Source: Micromonospora sp. WMMD1082
GTDB lineage: Bacteria; Actinomycetota; Actinomycetes; Mycobacteriales; Micromonosporaceae
DNA: 64,000 bases
Direction: 5' to 3'
NCBI RefSeq assembly: GCF_029626175.1
Contig: NZ_JARUBM010000002.1
Span: 620,001-684,000, forward strand
The notes below the pieces were generated by a model. The model saw only the letters and a program-made list of their open reading frames with translations, made no database searches and was not told the DNA's origin. The translations under genes and the position numbers were made by a program. Of this stretch, positions 27,006 through 35,797 are shown piece by piece (the first letter of the stretch is position 1; every line of letters begins with the position of its first letter).

Positions 27006-28202
27006 ATGACCGAGCTGGCCGGCCGGTTCCGGAAGCTGTGGGACGAGATCGCCCCGATCGGGCGGGACGCGGGCAGCGGCGGCTACCTGCGCTACGCGCT
27101 CACCGAGCCGGAGTCGCGGCTGCGCGACTGGTTCCGGGAGCAGGCCGACCTGCGCGGCATGCCGGTCACCGCCGACGGCAACGGCAACCTGTTCGCCTGG
27201 TGGGGCGACCCGGACGCCGGGGACGCGGTCCTGACCGGCAGCCACTTCGACTCGGTCCCGCACGGCGGGGCGTACGACGGGCCGCTCGGCATCGTCAGCG
27301 CGTGGCTCGCCGTGGACGAGCTGCGCGCGGCGGGCGTCACCCCGTCCCGGCCGCTGGTCGTCGGCGCGTTCGTCGAGGAGGAGGGGGCCCGGTTCGGCGT
27401 ACCGTGCCTGGGTTCGCGGCTGCTCACCGGGCAGATCGACGCCGACCGCGCGGCCCTGCTGTGCGACGCGGCCGGGGTGAGCTTCGCCGAGGCGCTGGGC
27501 GACCGGCCGGCGGGCGCCGACCCGGCGCTGCTCGGCCGGCTCGCCGCCTTCGTGGAGTTGCACGTCGAGCAGGGCCGCGCGCTGGTCGACCAGGACGCGC
27601 CGGTCGCGGTGGCCAGCGCGATCTGGCCGCACGGTCGCTGGCGCTTCGACGTCACCGGCGAGGGAAACCACGCCGGTACGACCCGGATGGCCGACCGCCG
27701 CGACCCCATGCTGACCTACGCGTTCACGGTGCTCGCGGCGAACAAGGAGGCCCGGCTGCGCGGCGCCCACGCCACCGTGGGTCGGGTGGCGGTGGAGCCG
27801 AACGCGACCAACGCGATCCCGTCGCGGGTGACCGGCTGGCTGGACGCCCGGGCGGCCGAGCCCGAGACCCTGACCGGCCTGGTCGAGGCGGTACGGGCCA
27901 AGGTTGCCGAGCGGGCCCGGCGCGACGGCACCGAGGTCACCCTGACCGAGGAGTCGGTGACGCCGCTGGTGGGATTCGACGGCGAACTCGCCGGCCGGTT
28001 GGCCGCGCTGCTCGACGCCCCGGTGCTGCCCACCGGCGCGGGACACGACGCCGGGGTGCTCGCGGCGCAGGTGCCCACCGCGATGCTCTTCGTCCGCAAC
28101 CCGACCGGGGTGTCGCACTCCCCCGCCGAGTCGGCCACCGACGCCGACTGCGCCGCCGGGGTGACCGCCCTGGCCCGGGTGCTGACGGAGTTGACCCGGT
28201 GA
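27006..28202 (+). CDS. M20-family amidohydrolase (allantoate amidohydrolase-like), putative N-formylglutamate deformylase role
   Basis: 398-residue two-metal hydrolase of the AllC/HyuC branch of peptidase M20. Metal ligands are seen in TGSHFDSVPHGGAYDGPLG (His and Asp), EEEGARFG (Glu pair) and VELHVEQG (His), and near the C-terminus in LPTGAGHDAGVLA and GVSHSP. Annotated relatives cleave allantoate or N-carbamoyl amino acids. Here it sits between hutU and hutF with 2-base and overlapping junctions, and no HutG deformylase is in the operon. The simplest reading is that it removes the formyl group from N-formylglutamate, the HutF product. This is context-based inference. Confidence 0.88.
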   Translation: MTELAGRFRKLWDEIAPIGRDAGSGGYLRYALTEPESRLRDWFREQADLRGMPVTADGNGNLFAWWGDPDAGDAVLTGSHFDSVPHGGAYDGPLGIVSAWLAVDELRAAGVTPSRPLVVGAFVEEEGARFGVPCLGSRLLTGQIDADRAALLCDAAGVSFAEALGDRPAGADPALLGRLAAFVELHVEQGRALVDQDAPVAVASAIWPHGRWRFDVTGEGNHAGTTRMADRRDPMLTYAFTVLAANKEARLRGAHATVGRVAVEPNATNAIPSRVTGWLDARAAEPETLTGLVEAVRAKVAERARRDGTEVTLTEESVTPLVGFDGELAGRLAALLDAPVLPTGAGHDAGVLAAQVPTAMLFVRNPTGVSHSPAESATDADCAAGVTALARVLTELTR

Positions 28203-29557
28203 CCTCGACCCGCTGGCTCGCCGAGTACGCCTGGCTGCCCGAGCACGCCGAGCCGACCCCGGACGTGCTGATCGAGACGGTCAACGGCCGGATCACCGGG
28301 GTCACCCCGCTGACGCCCGGCGGCCGGCCCGACGCGGGCGTCAACGTGCTGGCCGACGCCGTCCGGCTGCCGGGGCTGACCCTGTCCGGGTTGGCCAACG
28401 CCCACTCGCACGCCTTCCACCGGGCGCTGCGCGGGCGCACCCACGGCGGGCGCGGCGACTTCTGGAGCTGGCGCGACCAGATGTACGCCGTCACCACCCG
28501 CCTGGACCCCGACTCCTATCTGGCGCTGGCGCGGGCGGTCTACGCCGAGATGGCGCTGGCCGGGATCACCTGCGTGGGCGAGTTCCACTACCTGCACCAC
28601 GGGCCGGGCGGCACCCCGTACGCCGACCCGAACGCGATGGGCGCGGCGCTGGTCGAGGCGGCGGCGCACGCCGGTATCCGGCTGACCCTGCTGGACGCGT
28701 GCTACCTGACCGCCACCGTGGACGGGCAACCGCTGGTCGGGCCGCAGCAGCGCTTCGGCGACGGCGACGCGTTGCGCTGGGCCGAGCGGGTCACCGCGTT
28801 CACCCCCGACGGCGAGCACGCCCGCCTCGGCGCGGCCATCCACTCCGTCCGCGCGGTACCGGCCGAGCAGCTCGCCACGGTCGCCGGCTGGGCGGACCGC
28901 CGCGACGCGCCGCTGCACGTGCACCTGTCGGAGCAGCCCGCCGAGAACGACGCCTGCCGGACGGTGCACGGGCGCACCCCCACCGGCCTGCTCGCCGAGC
29001 ACGGCGTGCTCGGCCGGGCCACCACGGCGGTGCACGCCACCCACCCGACCAGCGCCGACGTGAGCCTGCTCGGCGAGAGCGGGACCGGGGTCTGCCTCTG
29101 CCCCACCACGGAACGGGATCTGGCCGACGGCATCGGGCCGGCCCGCCGGATGGCCGACGCCGGCATCCCGCTCAGCCTGGGCAGCGACAGCCACGCCGTG
29201 ATCGACCCGTTCGAGGAGGCGCGGGCCGTCGAGCTGGACGAGCGGCTGCGGACCCGGCGGCGCGGTCACTTCGCCCCGGCGGAGCTGCTGGCGGCGGCGA
29301 GCGCGGCCGGGCACGCCGCGCTGGGCTGGACCGACGCCGGGCGGATCGCGGTCGGCGACCGCGCCGACCTGGTCACGGTGCGGCTGGACAGCGTACGCAC
29401 GGCCGGGGTGACCCCGGCGGGCGCCTGGTTCGCGGCGAGCGCGGCCGACGTCGCCCAGGTCGTCGTGGACGGCCGGGTGCTGGTCCGCGACGGCCGCCAC
29501 CTGACCGTCGACGTGGCGACGGAACTGGCCACTGCCATCGCGGAGGTAAACCCGTGA
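28199..29557 (+). CDS. hutF: Formimidoylglutamate deiminase
   Basis: Amidohydrolase-superfamily enzyme of 452 residues that turns N-formimidoylglutamate into N-formylglutamate and ammonia. Metal and active-site motifs are ANAHSHAFHRALRG, GEFHYLHH, HLSEQPAEND (the HutF-type HxSEQ) and LGSDSHAVIDPFEE. The GTG start overlaps the M20 stop (GTGA). The TGA stop at 29555-29557 lies inside the first bases of the 47-bp dispersed repeat. Its presence rather than HutG-type formiminoglutamase defines the two-step ammonia-then-formate route. Confidence 0.94.
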   Translation: MTSTRWLAEYAWLPEHAEPTPDVLIETVNGRITGVTPLTPGGRPDAGVNVLADAVRLPGLTLSGLANAHSHAFHRALRGRTHGGRGDFWSWRDQMYAVTTRLDPDSYLALARAVYAEMALAGITCVGEFHYLHHGPGGTPYADPNAMGAALVEAAAHAGIRLTLLDACYLTATVDGQPLVGPQQRFGDGDALRWAERVTAFTPDGEHARLGAAIHSVRAVPAEQLATVAGWADRRDAPLHVHLSEQPAENDACRTVHGRTPTGLLAEHGVLGRATTAVHATHPTSADVSLLGESGTGVCLCPTTERDLADGIGPARRMADAGIPLSLGSDSHAVIDPFEEARAVELDERLRTRRRGHFAPAELLAAASAAGHAALGWTDAGRIAVGDRADLVTVRLDSVRTAGVTPAGAWFAASAADVAQVVVDGRVLVRDGRHLTVDVATELATAIAEVNP

Positions 29558-29600
29558 GCGCGAGGAGTGAGCCGGTCTTGCGAGCCCCGCAGTCGCGAAC
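29554..29600 (+). repeat. 47-bp dispersed intra-operon repeat, copy A
   Basis: Sits exactly at the hutF-hutI junction. It begins GTGAGCGCGAGGAGTGAGCC and ends CCCCGCAGTCGCGAAC. It shares all but a couple of bases with the two inverted-orientation copies at 40536-40641. The first GTGA gives hutF its stop codon. Just after the repeat comes GAAAGAAGG, the likely ribosome-binding site of hutI. Confidence 0.9.
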
Positions 29601-29615
29601 GAAAGAAGGCACGGT

Positions 29616-30818
29616 GTGAGTCTGCTGGTGGACAACATCGGCGAGCTGGTCACCAACGAGGCCGGCCGGGGCGAGGGCGGGCCGCTGGGCATCCGGCGGC
29701 GGGCCGCCGTGCTCGTCGAGGACGGCGAGGTGGCCTGGGTGGGTAACGCGGTCGACGCGCCGGCCGCCGACCGGCGCGTCGACGCCGGTGGCGCGGCGGT
29801 GCTGCCCGGCTTCGTGGACAGCCACGCCCACCTGGTCTTCGCCGGCGACCGGGCGGCCGAGTTCGCCGCCCGGATGGCCGGCCAGCCGTACACCGGCGGC
29901 GGCATCCGGACCACGGTCGGTGCCACCCGCGCCGCCGCCGACGGCGAGCTGCGCGCCACCGTGCGTCGGCTGCGCGCCGAGGCGTTGCGGCAGGGCACCA
30001 CCACGATCGAGATCAAGAGTGGGTACGGCCTCACCGTCGCCGACGAGGCCCGGTCGCTGCGGATCGCCGCCGAGGTCACCGAGGAGACCACCTTCCTCGG
30101 CGCCCACGTCGTCCCGACCGAGTACGCCGACCGCCCCGACGAGTACGTCTCGCTGGTGTGCGGGCCGATGCTGGCCGCCGCCGCGCCGTACGCCCGCTGG
30201 ATCGACGTGTTCTGCGAGCGGGGCGCCTTCGACGCCGACCATGCCCGCGCGATCCTGACCTGCGGGCAGGCCGCCGGCCTGGGCGTGCGGGTGCACGCCA
30301 ACCAGCTCGGGCCCGGCCCCGGCGTGCGGCTCGGGGTGGAGGTGGGCGCGGCCAGCGTGGACCACTGCACCCACCTGACCGACGCCGACGTGGACGCGCT
30401 GGCCTCGACCCGGGTCGACTGCATGTGCGCCGAGGGTGGTCACACCGCCACCGTCGCCACCCTGCTGCCCGGCGCCGAGTTCTCCACCCGGTCGCCCTAT
30501 CCGGACGCCCGCCGGCTGCTCGACGCAGGCGTCACCGTGGCGCTGGCCACCGACTGCAACCCCGGCTCGTCGTACACCTCGTCGATGCCGTTCTGCATCG
30601 CGCTGGCCGTACGCGAGATGCGGATGACCCCGGCGGAGGCCGTGTGGGCCGCGACCGCCGGGGGCGCGCGGGCACTGCGCCGCGACGACGTCGGGGTGCT
30701 GCGGCCCGGCGCCCGCGCCGACCTGATCATCCTCGACGCACCGTCCCACCTGCACCTGGCCTACCGGCCCGGGGTGCCCCTGATCCGCCAGGTCCTGCAC
30801 AACGGAGTAACGCGATGA
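29616..30818 (+). CDS. hutI: Imidazolonepropionase
   Basis: Third step of histidine breakdown: imidazolonepropionate is hydrolysed to N-formimidoylglutamate. The 400-residue amidohydrolase has the metal site [32 protein letters not shown] (substrate loop) and [11 protein letters not shown] (His). It also has DHCTHL and [15 protein letters not shown] carrying the catalytic Asp. The GTG start follows the dispersed repeat by 15 bases, with GAAAGAAGG as ribosome-binding site. The stop overlaps the hutH ATG (ATGA). Confidence 0.96.
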   Translation: MSLLVDNIGELVTNEAGRGEGGPLGIRRRAAVLVEDGEVAWVGNAVDAPAADRRVDAGGAAVLPGFVDSHAHLVFAGDRAAEFAARMAGQPYTGGGIRTTVGATRAAADGELRATVRRLRAEALRQGTTTIEIKSGYGLTVADEARSLRIAAEVTEETTFLGAHVVPTEYADRPDEYVSLVCGPMLAAAAPYARWIDVFCERGAFDADHARAILTCGQAAGLGVRVHANQLGPGPGVRLGVEVGAASVDHCTHLTDADVDALASTRVDCMCAEGGHTATVATLLPGAEFSTRSPYPDARRLLDAGVTVALATDCNPGSSYTSSMPFCIALAVREMRMTPAEAVWAATAGGARALRRDDVGVLRPGARADLIILDAPSHLHLAYRPGVPLIRQVLHNGVTR

Positions 30819-32350
30819 CCGTGACCATCCAGCCCACCGGGATCTCCCCCGCCGACGTGCTCGCCGTGGCGCGCGGCGCCGCCAAGGTCGTCCTCGACCC
30901 GGCCACGGTCGACGCGATGGCCACCAGCCGGTCCATCGTGGACGGCATCGAGGCCGCCGGCCGTCCCGTGTACGGCGTGTCGACCGGCTTCGGTGCGCTC
31001 GCCAACACCTTCGTCGCCCCGGAGCGCCGTGCCGAACTGCAACACGCGCTGATCCGCTCGCACGCCGCCGGAGTGGGCGCACCGATGCCCCGGGAGGTGG
31101 TGCGGGCGATGATGCTGCTGCGGATCCGGTCGCTGGCCCTGGGCCACTCCGGCGTCCGGCCGCTGGTCGCCGCCGCGCTGGTGGACCTGCTCAACCACGA
31201 CGTCACTCCGTGGGTGCCGGAACACGGGTCGCTGGGCGCCTCCGGTGACCTGGCCCCGCTGGCGCACTGCGCGCTGGTGCTGCTCGGCGAGGGCTGGGTG
31301 CTCGGCCCGGACGGCGAGCGGCTGCCCGCCGCCGATGCGCTGCGCCGGGCCGGCCTGGCCCCGGTCGAGCTGGCCGCCAAGGAGGGGCTGGCGCTGATCA
31401 ACGGCACCGACGGCATGCTCGGCATGCTGCTGCTGGCGATCCACGACGCCGCGCACCTGTTCACCATGGCCGACGTGACCGCCGCGCTGGCGATCGAGGC
31501 GATGCTCGGCTCCGAGCGGCCGTTCCTGCCGGAGCTGCACGCCATCCGTCCGCACCCCGGGCAGGGCGTCTCGGCGGCCAACATCCACCGGCTGTTGCAG
31601 GATTCGCGGGTGATGGACTCGCACCGCGACGACCTGGCGCACGCGGTGCAGGACGCGTACTCGATGCGCTGCGCCCCGCAGGTGGCCGGCGCGGCCCGGG
31701 ACACGCTGGACTTCGTCCGTACGGTGGCCGGCCGGGAGCTGCTCTCGGTGGTGGACAACCCGGTGGTGCTGCCCGACGGCCGGGTCGAGTCGACCGGCAA
31801 CTTCCACGGCGCTCCGCTGGGCTTCGCCGCGGACTTCCTGGCCATCGCCGCGGCCGAGGTCGGCGCGATCGCCGAGCGTCGGGTGGACCGGCTGCTCGAC
31901 GTCACCCGGTCCCGGGACCTGCCGGCGTTCCTCTCCCCCGACGCGGGGGTCAACTCCGGGCTGATGATCGCCCAGTACACGGCGGCCGGCATCGTCGCCG
32001 AGAACCGGCGGCTGGCCGCTCCCGCCTCGGTGGACTCGCTGCCCACCAGCGGCATGCAGGAGGATCACGTCTCGATGGGCTGGGCGGCGGCCAAGAAGCT
32101 GCGTACCGTCCTGGACAACCTGACCAGCCTGCTCGCGGTGGAGCTGCTCGCCGCCGTACGCGGTCTCCAGTTGCGCGCCCCGCTGACCCCGTCCCCGGCC
32201 GGCCGGGCGGCGATCACCGCGCTGGGCGGGGCGGCCGGCGCCCCCGGCCCCGACGTGTTCCTCGCCCCCCTCATGGAGGCTGCCCGTGCGGTGCTGGCCG
32301 GGCCCGACCTGCGGACCGCCATCGAGCAGGAGATCGGACCCCTCGGCTAG
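30815..32350 (+). CDS. hutH: Histidine ammonia-lyase
   Basis: First step of histidine breakdown: L-histidine to urocanate and ammonia. The 511-residue protein has the Ala142-Ser143-Gly144 triad ([13 protein letters not shown]) that cyclises into the MIO electrophile. The conserved [35 protein letters not shown] and [13 protein letters not shown] blocks are all present. Length is normal. It is the last gene of the hut operon. Transcription probably ends in the short gap before the toxin-antitoxin promoter, though no clear terminator hairpin is visible there. Confidence 0.97.
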   Translation: MTVTIQPTGISPADVLAVARGAAKVVLDPATVDAMATSRSIVDGIEAAGRPVYGVSTGFGALANTFVAPERRAELQHALIRSHAAGVGAPMPREVVRAMMLLRIRSLALGHSGVRPLVAAALVDLLNHDVTPWVPEHGSLGASGDLAPLAHCALVLLGEGWVLGPDGERLPAADALRRAGLAPVELAAKEGLALINGTDGMLGMLLLAIHDAAHLFTMADVTAALAIEAMLGSERPFLPELHAIRPHPGQGVSAANIHRLLQDSRVMDSHRDDLAHAVQDAYSMRCAPQVAGAARDTLDFVRTVAGRELLSVVDNPVVLPDGRVESTGNFHGAPLGFAADFLAIAAAEVGAIAERRVDRLLDVTRSRDLPAFLSPDAGVNSGLMIAQYTAAGIVAENRRLAAPASVDSLPTSGMQEDHVSMGWAAAKKLRTVLDNLTSLLAVELLAAVRGLQLRAPLTPSPAGRAAITALGGAAGAPGPDVFLAPLMEAARAVLAGPDLRTAIEQEIGPLG

Positions 32351-32361
32351 CGGCAGTCCTG

Positions 32362-32385
32362 TGCTACGTAGCATACTATGTAGCA
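32362..32385 (+). promoter_or_regulatory. Palindromic operator/promoter of the toxin-antitoxin pair
   Basis: Ten-base arms TGCTACGTAG and CTATGTAGCA (one mismatch) flank a 4-base centre. TACTAT at 32374-32379 inside it is a good -10 and places the start of transcription at the antitoxin ATG (32387), a leaderless arrangement. A palindrome over the -10 is what an autoregulated antitoxin operator would look like. Confidence 0.65.
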
Positions 32386-32386
32386 C

Positions 32387-32809
32387 ATGTCGAAACCGAC
32401 GTCGATCCGCTTTGACGAGGTCCTTCTCGCTCGGCTCCGGCGCAGAGCTCAGGCGACAACCGGGGCGAACACCTCCGCGCTGGCGCAGCGCCTCGTCGAC
32501 GAGGGGCTACGGATGGCGGACCATCCGGGCATCCTGTTCAAGGACGGTCCGACGGGGCGCCGTGCGGCTCTCGCGTACGGTCCGGACGTCTGGGAGATCG
32601 TCAAGTTCCTCCGCGAGATCGACGAACGCGGACCAGAGGCCCTGAACGCGGCCGCCGACGTCTTCGCCGTCGATGTCAATCGCATCACCGCAGCGGTCAA
32701 CTACTACGGCGACTACCGGGAGGAAGTGGACTCCGAGATCGAAGCGGCCGAGGATGCCTCCCTGCGGGCCGAGCGTGCCTGGCGTGTCCAGCAGCGGCTC
32801 ATCGCATGA
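32387..32809 (+). CDS. Antitoxin, DUF433/VapB45-like
   Basis: 140-residue protein. The N-terminal 45 residues look like a ribbon-helix-helix DNA-binding segment (TSIRFDEVLLARLRRRAQ). The rest, with HPGILFKDGPTGRRAALAYGPDVWEIV and a late AAVNYYGDYREEVDSEI, matches the pattern of DUF433 antitoxins such as VapB45. It overlaps the toxin gene by 4 bases (ATGA) in the usual antitoxin-first order. Expected to repress its own leaderless promoter by binding the palindrome just upstream. Confidence 0.82.
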   Translation: MSKPTSIRFDEVLLARLRRRAQATTGANTSALAQRLVDEGLRMADHPGILFKDGPTGRRAALAYGPDVWEIVKFLREIDERGPEALNAAADVFAVDVNRITAAVNYYGDYREEVDSEIEAAEDASLRAERAWRVQQRLIA

Positions 32810-33204
32810 CCTCCCGCAGCCCTTCCCGCCTCCTGCTCGACGAGATGTTCTCTCCGACGATCGCCAGTGCCCTGCGCGAGTCGGGGCACACCGTCGTCGC
32901 GGTCGCCGAGCGAGTCGACCTGAGATCCATGAGTGACAACGAGGTCTTTGGCTGGGCAGCGCAGGAGAAGTCCTGGCTGCTGACCGAGAACGTCAAGGAT
33001 TTCCGGCCGATCCTGCTTCAGGCCATCCAGACGGGAGCGACAGCTCCCGGTCTGCTGTTCACCAGCAGCAGGGCGTTTCCCCGCTCCCGCAAGAACCCCG
33101 GGCCACTGATCGAGGCGCTGGACACCTGGCTGCGTAACGGCCCTCCACCGCCCCCCATCGTCGAGGACTGGCTCATCGGTCCGGAGGCGGAACCGCCCCG
33201 GTGA
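32806..33204 (+). CDS. Toxin, DUF5615 PIN-like (VapC45-like)
   Basis: 132-residue protein of the Mut7-C/PIN-like fold. The first acidic residues are in SRLLLDEMFSP, followed by LRESGHTVVAVAERVDLRSMSDNEVFGWA and LLTENVKDFRPIL, the expected order for DUF5615. In the family the acidic cluster is thought to bind metal for RNA cleavage. Here the mid motif reads TENVKDF instead of the common TxDxDF, so one acid is shifted. The start overlaps the antitoxin stop. It converges on rdgB with 25 bases between them. Confidence 0.82.
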   Translation: MTSRSPSRLLLDEMFSPTIASALRESGHTVVAVAERVDLRSMSDNEVFGWAAQEKSWLLTENVKDFRPILLQAIQTGATAPGLLFTSSRAFPRSRKNPGPLIEALDTWLRNGPPPPPIVEDWLIGPEAEPPR

Positions 33205-33229
33205 GGGTTCCGGTGCCTCGCCCAGCCGG

Positions 33230-33847
33230 TCAGGCGGTGGGTGGGAGCACCTTCGCGACCAGCGCGGCCAACTCGCGCAGGGCCTTGCCGCGGTGGCTGA
33301 CGGCGTCCTTCTCCTCGGGGGTCAGTTCGGCGTTGGTGCGGTCCTGCCCGTCGCCGAGGAAGATCGGGTCGTAGCCGAAGCCGCCGTCGCCGCGCGGGGC
33401 GCGCAGCAGCCGGCCCGCCTGCCGGCCGTCGACCAGGTGCTCCTTGCCGCCGGGCAGCACCAGCGCGACGGTGCAGACGAAGGAGGCCGCCCGGTGCTCG
33501 TCCGGCACGTCGCCGATCTGGTCGAGCACCAGTTGGAGGTTGGCCTGGTCGTCGCCATGCCGGCCGGCCCAGCGGGCGCTGAACACGCCCGGCATGCCGT
33601 TGAGTGCGTCGACGGCCAGCCCGGAGTCGTCGGCGATCGTCGGCAGGCCGGTACGCCGGCAGCCCTCCCGCGCCTTGATCAACGCGTTCTCGCCGAAGGT
33701 CAGCCCGGTCTCCGGCAGCTCGGGGTACGCCTCGACGTCGTCCAGCCCGATCAGGGCCACCCGGTGCGCGCCGAGCGCACCGTCCAGGATGCGCTGCAAC
33801 TCGATGAGCTTCTTGCGGTTGCGGGTGGCGAGCAGGACCTTGTTCAT
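33230..33847 (-). CDS. rdgB: Non-canonical purine NTP pyrophosphatase (RdgB/HAM1)
   Basis: Hydrolyses ITP, dITP and XTP to monophosphates, keeping deaminated purines out of nucleic acids. The 205-residue protein starts with the binding motif [14 protein letters not shown]. It also has [34 protein letters not shown] (catalytic Asp pair), FSARWAG and GGFGYDPIF, with a final [11 protein letters not shown]. It overlaps rph by 4 bases (ATGA), the same gene order as Rv1340-Rv1341 of Mycobacterium tuberculosis. Confidence 0.95.
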   Translation of the reverse strand: MNKVLLATRNRKKLIELQRILDGALGAHRVALIGLDDVEAYPELPETGLTFGENALIKAREGCRRTGLPTIADDSGLAVDALNGMPGVFSARWAGRHGDDQANLQLVLDQIGDVPDEHRAASFVCTVALVLPGGKEHLVDGRQAGRLLRAPRGDGGFGYDPIFLGDGQDRTNAELTPEEKDAVSHRGKALRELAALVAKVLPPTA

Positions 33848-34572
33848 GAGGACAGCGCCTTCCGCTGGGCTTCGGCCAGTTCCCCGCAGCCGGCGACGGC
33901 CAGGTCGAGCAGCGCGTCCAGCTGTTCGCGGGCGAACACGCCGGCCTCGCCGGTGCCCTGCACCTCGACGAAGTCACCGGTGCCGGTGCAGACCACGTTC
34001 ATGTCGACCTCGGCGGCCACGTCCTCGTCGTAACAGAGGTCCAGGCGCGGCTCGTCGCCGATCACGCCGACGCTGATCGCGGCGACCGACCGGTGCATCA
34101 CGTTCTCCGGCCTGCCGGCCAGGGCCTTGCGCGCGGCGAGCCAGCTCACCGCGTCGTGCAGGGCCACGTACGCGCCGGTGATCGCCGCGGTGCGGGTACC
34201 GCCGTCGGCCTGCAGCACGTCGCAGTCGAGGACGATCGAGTTCTCGCCGAGCGCCTTCAGGTCGATGGCCGCGCGCAGGCTGCGGCCGACCAGCCGGGAG
34301 ATCTCGTGGGTGCGCCCGCCGACCCGGCCCTTGACGCTCTCCCGGTCGGAGCGGGTGTTGGTGGCCCGGGGCAGCATCGCGTACTCGGCGGTGACCCAGC
34401 CCAGCCCGGAGCCACGGCGCCAACGGGGCACGCCCTCGGTGACGCTCGCCGTGCAGAGCACCCGGGTCGCGCCGAACTCCACCAGCACCGACCCCTCCGG
34501 ATGGGTGCTCCAGCCGCGGGTCAGGGTCACCGGTCGAAGTTGGTCGGGTCGCCGCCCGTCAGGTCGCGCCAT
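33844..34572 (-). CDS. rph: Ribonuclease PH
   Basis: Phosphorolytic 3' exoribonuclease that trims tRNA precursors. The 242-residue length is typical. It has [14 protein letters not shown] at the start and [17 protein letters not shown] with the RNA-binding arginines. [19 protein letters not shown] and the phosphate-site motif [20 protein letters not shown] follow. The open frame begins with ATG 34572 (MARPDGRR). Located after two glycosyltransferase genes and before rdgB on the minus strand. Confidence 0.96.
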   Translation of the reverse strand: MARPDGRRPDQLRPVTLTRGWSTHPEGSVLVEFGATRVLCTASVTEGVPRWRRGSGLGWVTAEYAMLPRATNTRSDRESVKGRVGGRTHEISRLVGRSLRAAIDLKALGENSIVLDCDVLQADGGTRTAAITGAYVALHDAVSWLAARKALAGRPENVMHRSVAAISVGVIGDEPRLDLCYDEDVAAEVDMNVVCTGTGDFVEVQGTGEAGVFAREQLDALLDLAVAGCGELAEAQRKALSS

Positions 34573-34621
34573 GCCTGCACCCTATGTGGTGCGCTGATCG
34601 AACCGACCCGGGGTGTCCCGC

Positions 34622-35797
34622 TCACCCGTGCGCGCGGAGGAAACCGGCGACCGCCGCCGGCCAGCCGAACCGTTCGGCCCGCTCGCGGGCGGCCGCCCGC
34701 CGTCGGGCCTCGGGACGTTCCAGGAGCCGGAGCACGGCCCGGGCCATCGCCGACGGGCTGCCCGCAGCGGCGAGCCCGCCCGCCCCGATCACCTCGGGCA
34801 ACGCGCTGGCGGCGTTGACCACCACCGGCGTCCCGCAGGCCAGCGCCTCCAGCCCGGCCAGACCGAAGGTCTCCACCGGCCCGGGGGCCAGGACCACGTC
34901 GGCGCTGGCCAGCAACGCCGCGAGGGCGGCGCGGTCGGGCAGGAAGCCGGTGAAGGTGACCGGCAGGTCGGCGGCGCGCCGCATCAGCGCCGGCCGGCGC
35001 GGGCCGTCGCCGACCATCACCAGCACCGCCGGTACGCCGGCCCGCCGCAGCTGCGCCAACGCGTCGATGGCCAGCTCGGGGCGCTTCTCCACGGACAGCC
35101 GGGCGCAGTGCACCAGCAGCACCTCGGTGGGATCGGCGTACCGTTCGCGGATCGACGGGGCGGCCCGGGCGGGGTGGAAGGTGTCCAGATCCACCCCGAG
35201 CGGCACCAGGTCGACGTGGGGCACGCCGAGGCGGGCGAACTCCTCGGCCGCCCAACGCGTGGTGCAGACGATCCGGTCGTACCGGCGGGCCGTGTCGGCG
35301 TTCAGCCGGTCGGCGAGCGGCCGGCCCAGCGTGCCGGGCACGCCCCACGCGCCGAACAGGCCGGTCAGCGACTCGTGCGAGACCATCATGGACGGCACGC
35401 CGTGTGCCCGCGCCCAGTCCCCGGTCCAGCGCAGCGTCGAACGGTCGGAGACCTCCAGCCGGTCGGGGGCGAGCGTGGTCAGCAGCCCGGAGAGTCGGCG
35501 CCGGCCGGTGAGCAGGCGGTAGCCGCCGCTGTGCGGCAGCGGCGGCCCGGCCACGGTGACGACCCGGCCCCACGGGTGCCGCTGGTCAGTGTCGCGGCGA
35601 CCCGGTACGACGAGCACCGGCTCGTGGCCGGCATCACGGTAGCCCACGCCGAGGTGCTGCAACGCGGTGCGCAGTCCGCCGGACCGTCCGGTCACGAAGG
35701 TCGCCAGTCGGACGATCCGCAGCGGCCGGGTGGGTGTGCCGGTCGACCGGGTCGCGGCGCTGCGGGTGGTGGTGCCGATCGGGATGGTGCCGGTCAC
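34622..35797 (-). CDS. Glycosyltransferase family 4 (PimB/MgtA-like)
   Basis: 391-residue GT-B enzyme. After a Thr-rich leader, TFVTGRSGGLRTALQHLGVG is the acceptor loop. LVPLGVDLDTFHP, LLVHCARLSVEKRPELAIDAL, LVMVGDGPRRPAL and the donor motif ETFGLAGLEALACGTPVVV (EX7E) are all clear. The closest known types are GDP-mannose-dependent mannosyltransferases of actinobacterial lipoglycan synthesis. Its GTG start overlaps the stop of the next upstream glycosyltransferase (GTGA), so the pair works together. Confidence 0.88.
   Translation of the reverse strand: MTGTIPIGTTTRSAATRSTGTPTRPLRIVRLATFVTGRSGGLRTALQHLGVGYRDAGHEPVLVVPGRRDTDQRHPWGRVVTVAGPPLPHSGGYRLLTGRRRLSGLLTTLAPDRLEVSDRSTLRWTGDWARAHGVPSMMVSHESLTGLFGAWGVPGTLGRPLADRLNADTARRYDRIVCTTRWAAEEFARLGVPHVDLVPLGVDLDTFHPARAAPSIRERYADPTEVLLVHCARLSVEKRPELAIDALAQLRRAGVPAVLVMVGDGPRRPALMRRAADLPVTFTGFLPDRAALAALLASADVVLAPGPVETFGLAGLEALACGTPVVVNAASALPEVIGAGGLAAAGSPSAMARAVLRLLERPEARRRAAARERAERFGWPAAVAGFLRAHG

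Noticed and set aside
30158..30814. Plus-strand frame extending hutH upstream by 219 codons
   Set aside because: It overlaps hutI in another frame and encodes Arg/Pro-rich low-complexity sequence. hutH has a clear ATG overlapping the hutI stop.
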